Assembly: GCA_964392775.1 (NCBI GenBank)
Contig: CAYMRD010000008.1
Location: forward strand, 73,232 to 137,231
DNA length: 64,000 bases
Source: UKL13-3 sp964392775
GTDB taxonomy: Bacteria; Bacteroidota; Bacteroidia; UKL13-3
Direction of reading: 5' to 3'
The translations under genes were made by a program, and so were the position numbers. The notes under the pieces were generated by a model. The model was not told where the DNA came from, searched no databases, and worked only from the letters and a program-made list of their open reading frames with translations. The first letter of the stretch is position 1. Every line of letters starts with the position of its first letter. This document shows, in pieces, positions 61,666 to 64,000 of this stretch.

Positions 61666-63916
61666 CCATCAATTTACAGAGATCCTAGTGATCTCCTCAT
61701 ATCCTCCACGCGAATGCGGAATTGCTACCTATACTCAGGATCTGACCAGAGCCCTTGCCAATAAATTTAACCACTCATTTAAGCTGAATATATGTGCGCT
61801 GGAATCTGAAAACGAACAACACACCTATCCGGAGGAAGTGAAATACAAGCTGAATACCTCCGATAAAACCTCCTATGAATTACTATCCCGTTCGGTGAAC
61901 AGTGATGAGCAGAATAAGCTGGTTCTCATCCAACATGAGTTCGGCTTTTTCAACGGGCATGAGGAAGATCTATTAGAACTGATGAACAGCATCACTCAGC
62001 CAGTTATTATAAGCTTTCATACTGTTTTACCGCACCCCGATCTCAAACTCAAACAGCATGTAGAACAACTAAGTGCTGCTTCGGAAGCAATTATTGTAAT
62101 GACCCGAAGTGCCTCACAAATTTTACAAAGAGATTATCAGATAGCATCTTCAAAAATAACTGTCATTGCACATGGAACGCATTTGGTAGATTATATGGAT
62201 AAAGAGCTTCTTAAGCAGAAATATAAATTCAGCGGACGAAAAATTCTTTCCACTTTCGGATTGATTAGTTCAGGTAAGAGTATTGAAACTACATTGAATG
62301 CCTTGCCGGCCATTATCAAAAAAAATCCAACTGTATTGTTTCTGGTTATTGGTAAAACCCATCCAGCGGTTGTAAAGCAAGAAGGTGAAAGATACCGTGA
62401 TATGTTAGAAGCCAAAGTGAAAACACTGAAGCTGGAGCAGCATGTGAAATTCATTAATTATTATCTTCCTTTAACAGATTTATTAGAGTATTTACAATTA
62501 ACAGATATCTATTTGTTTACTTCCCGCGATCCCAATCAGGCGGTGAGCGGAACCTTCTCCTATGCTATTGGTTGTGGTTGCCCTGTTATCTCTACTCCCA
62601 TTCCTCATGCCCGTGAAGTACTCGGAAATGATGCCGGTATCCTTATTGATTTTGAGCATTCGGAACAACTTGGAGAACAGGTTAACCGCTTATTGAAAGA
62701 TGAGCAGTTACGGAAAAATATTGCTTCAAACGGATTACACAAGATTGCTTTTACAGCTTGGGAAAATGTAGCCGTTGAACACAGTATGCTGTTTGAGAAA
62801 TTTTTTGATGCCGGATTCTCTCTGCGATACAGTCTTCCATATATCAATCTGAATCATATCAATAATCTCACCACTGATTTCGGGATCATTCAATTCTCAA
62901 AAATAAACCACCCCGATTTAGAGAGCGGCTATACTATTGATGATAACGCCCGTGCGATGATTGCACTCTGTATGCATTATGCAAATACAGGCGACATAAG
63001 CGACATCAACAGAATTTCTATATATCTACACTTTATCGAATTCTGCATTCAGAAAAACGGTAAATTCTTAAATTATGTAGATAGCAATAGAAAGTTTACC
63101 TCACAAAATGAAGACGGAAATCTCGATGATGCCAATGGAAGAGTAATCTGGGCATTGGGATACCTGATCCATCATAAAAATATTTTTCCGACAACACTTG
63201 TACTAAAAGCTGCAAGGCTTATCAAAGAAGCATTTGTACATATTGAAGACATTCACTCCACAAGGGCGATTGCATTTGCGCTTAAAGGTTTATACTACTA
63301 CAATGATATGGTTCCTTCGTTGGACAATATCGCACTGGCCGAAAAGCTTGGAACAAGGCTCGAGCGGATGTATATGCACGAAAGTGAAGCTCAATGGAGT
63401 TGGTTTGAAAGTTACCTGACTTACGGAAACAGTATTTTGCCGGAGGGAATGCTTTGCGCTTATCAAATCACAGGGAACAGTGCGTACAAAACAATTGCCG
63501 AAAAATCGTTTGAGTTTCTTTTATCAAACACATTTACCCTTACAAACATCAAACTTATCTCAAACCAAAGCTGGTTGCAAAAAGGAAAAATTGCAGCTGA
63601 TTTTGGAGAACAACCCATTGATGTTGCTTATACCATTTTAGCCCTAGGCAGGTTTTATGATGTGTTTGAAGATGATACCTACCTTAAAAAGATGGAGGTT
63701 GCCTTTAACTGGTTTCTCGGCAACAATCACCTCCACCAGATCATTTACAACCCATGTACAGGTGGTTGTTATGATGGACTCGAGGAAAAACATGTAAATC
63801 TTAATCAGGGCGCAGAATCTACTGTTAGCTACCTAATGGCACGCCTCACGGCTGAAGCATACTTGAACAATATTTCTCCAATTCATTCGGAATTATTGGG
63901 GCAACTAAGCAGTTAG
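61658..63916 (+). CDS. GT4 glycosyltransferase fused to an alpha-helical toroid domain
   Basis: 752 residues. Residues 1 to about 385 form a GT4 (GT-B) transferase: VISSYPPRECGIATYTQDLT, STFGLISSGKSIETTLNALP, SRDPNQAVSGTFSYAIGCGC and the N-terminal Rossmann fold. Residues about 395-752 are helical and resemble an (alpha/alpha)6 toroid of glycoside hydrolase or phosphorylase type; SGYTIDDNARAMIALCMHYA and EAQWSWFESYLTYGNSILPE stand out. Coupled to a GH130 gene, it is probably a mannoside-related synthesis/turnover system. The catalytic residues of the second domain cannot be assigned from sequence alone. Confidence 0.85.
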   Translation: MNDHQFTEILVISSYPPRECGIATYTQDLTRALANKFNHSFKLNICALESENEQHTYPEEVKYKLNTSDKTSYELLSRSVNSDEQNKLVLIQHEFGFFNGHEEDLLELMNSITQPVIISFHTVLPHPDLKLKQHVEQLSAASEAIIVMTRSASQILQRDYQIASSKITVIAHGTHLVDYMDKELLKQKYKFSGRKILSTFGLISSGKSIETTLNALPAIIKKNPTVLFLVIGKTHPAVVKQEGERYRDMLEAKVKTLKLEQHVKFINYYLPLTDLLEYLQLTDIYLFTSRDPNQAVSGTFSYAIGCGCPVISTPIPHAREVLGNDAGILIDFEHSEQLGEQVNRLLKDEQLRKNIASNGLHKIAFTAWENVAVEHSMLFEKFFDAGFSLRYSLPYINLNHINNLTTDFGIIQFSKINHPDLESGYTIDDNARAMIALCMHYANTGDISDINRISIYLHFIEFCIQKNGKFLNYVDSNRKFTSQNEDGNLDDANGRVIWALGYLIHHKNIFPTTLVLKAARLIKEAFVHIEDIHSTRAIAFALKGLYYYNDMVPSLDNIALAEKLGTRLERMYMHESEAQWSWFESYLTYGNSILPEGMLCAYQITGNSAYKTIAEKSFEFLLSNTFTLTNIKLISNQSWLQKGKIAADFGEQPIDVAYTILALGRFYDVFEDDTYLKKMEVAFNWFLGNNHLHQIIYNPCTGGCYDGLEEKHVNLNQGAESTVSYLMARLTAEAYLNNISPIHSELLGQLSS

Positions 63917-64000
63917 TGCCGTGCAAAAAATGTGAATCGTGTAACTTTTCCTGTTTTGTGCGGTAGTCCCGGATCATCGTCTGTCCCCCTTGGTTTTACT

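Noticed and set aside
1..64000. CRISPR arrays, insertion sequences, rRNA genes, replication origin
   Set aside because: No regularly spaced repeat arrays, transposase genes, rRNA-like stretches or DnaA-box clusters were seen.

Overview
The window looks like chromosomal DNA of a Bacteroidota bacterium; I cannot place it below phylum. Supporting signs are promoters of the Bacteroidota type (TTTG about 20 bp upstream of TAnnTTTG, for example at 17426-17458 and 36773-36803), a TonB-dependent receptor with an N-terminal carboxypeptidase-regulatory-like domain, many short lipoproteins, a CusA pump fused to its TolC-like outer-membrane partner, and several families largely confined to this phylum (DUF2851, a PorT-like barrel, LpxR/DUF2219). 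There is no rRNA, CRISPR array, transposase or integrase. Two tRNAs are present: Arg(CCT) at 14681-14752 and Glu(TTC) at 47656-47727, both on the minus strand.

Layout. 1-620: start of a PIF1/RecD-like helicase gene (cut by the window edge) and a DUF3820 protein. 864-3433: a minus-strand sulfur/redox operon headed by a Crp/Fnr regulator (two small membrane proteins, two rhodanese domains, two thioredoxin domains). 3725-6924: TatD nuclease, MscS channel and an acetyl-CoA hydrolase/CoA-transferase. 7608-11015: LpxR-type lipid A deacylase, LytTR response regulator and a divergent TPR-like sensor kinase. 11146-14453: a probable accessory stretch of unknown proteins, lipoproteins, a zinc-ribbon protein and an Abi_2 abortive-infection protein, next to tRNA-Arg. 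14878-22450: MetG, an SPFH-protein/ribbon-helix-helix operon behind a phased GATATC operator, an OmpR-type two-component pair, PspC, a small exported protein and DUF2851. 22782-23986: CruF-like carotenoid enzyme and MarC.

23996-42093 is a large surface-polysaccharide locus: an O-antigen ligase/polymerase, nine glycosyltransferases, a Wzm/Wzt ABC exporter whose ATPase carries a carbohydrate-binding tail, an unusual radical SAM-polysaccharide pyruvyl transferase fusion, and a GT-C-like membrane protein next to a polyprenyl-phosphate sugar synthase. The logic is assembly in the cytoplasm, ABC export, then ligation to lipid A-core. A WYL regulator (42115-43122) and a TPR protein follow. 44369-49741 holds a PorT-like barrel, PyrF, a lipoprotein with four glycogen-binding-like repeats, GAPDH and a DsbA/FrnE-like oxidoreductase.

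49817-59562 is a metal-handling locus: a His/Cys-rich exported protein, a TonB receptor, its companion lipoprotein, then on the other strand a CusB adaptor, a CusA-CusC fusion and a second Cys/His exported protein. 59563-60260 is mostly non-coding, with strong terminators bracketing a small ORF and a possible small RNA. 60261-63916 holds a small His/Ala-rich protein, a GH130 enzyme and a GT4 fused to an alpha-helical domain. Several intergenic regions carry nested palindromes built from shared words (CTTCGTG, CTTTGTG, GTGTACAAA), described under findings.
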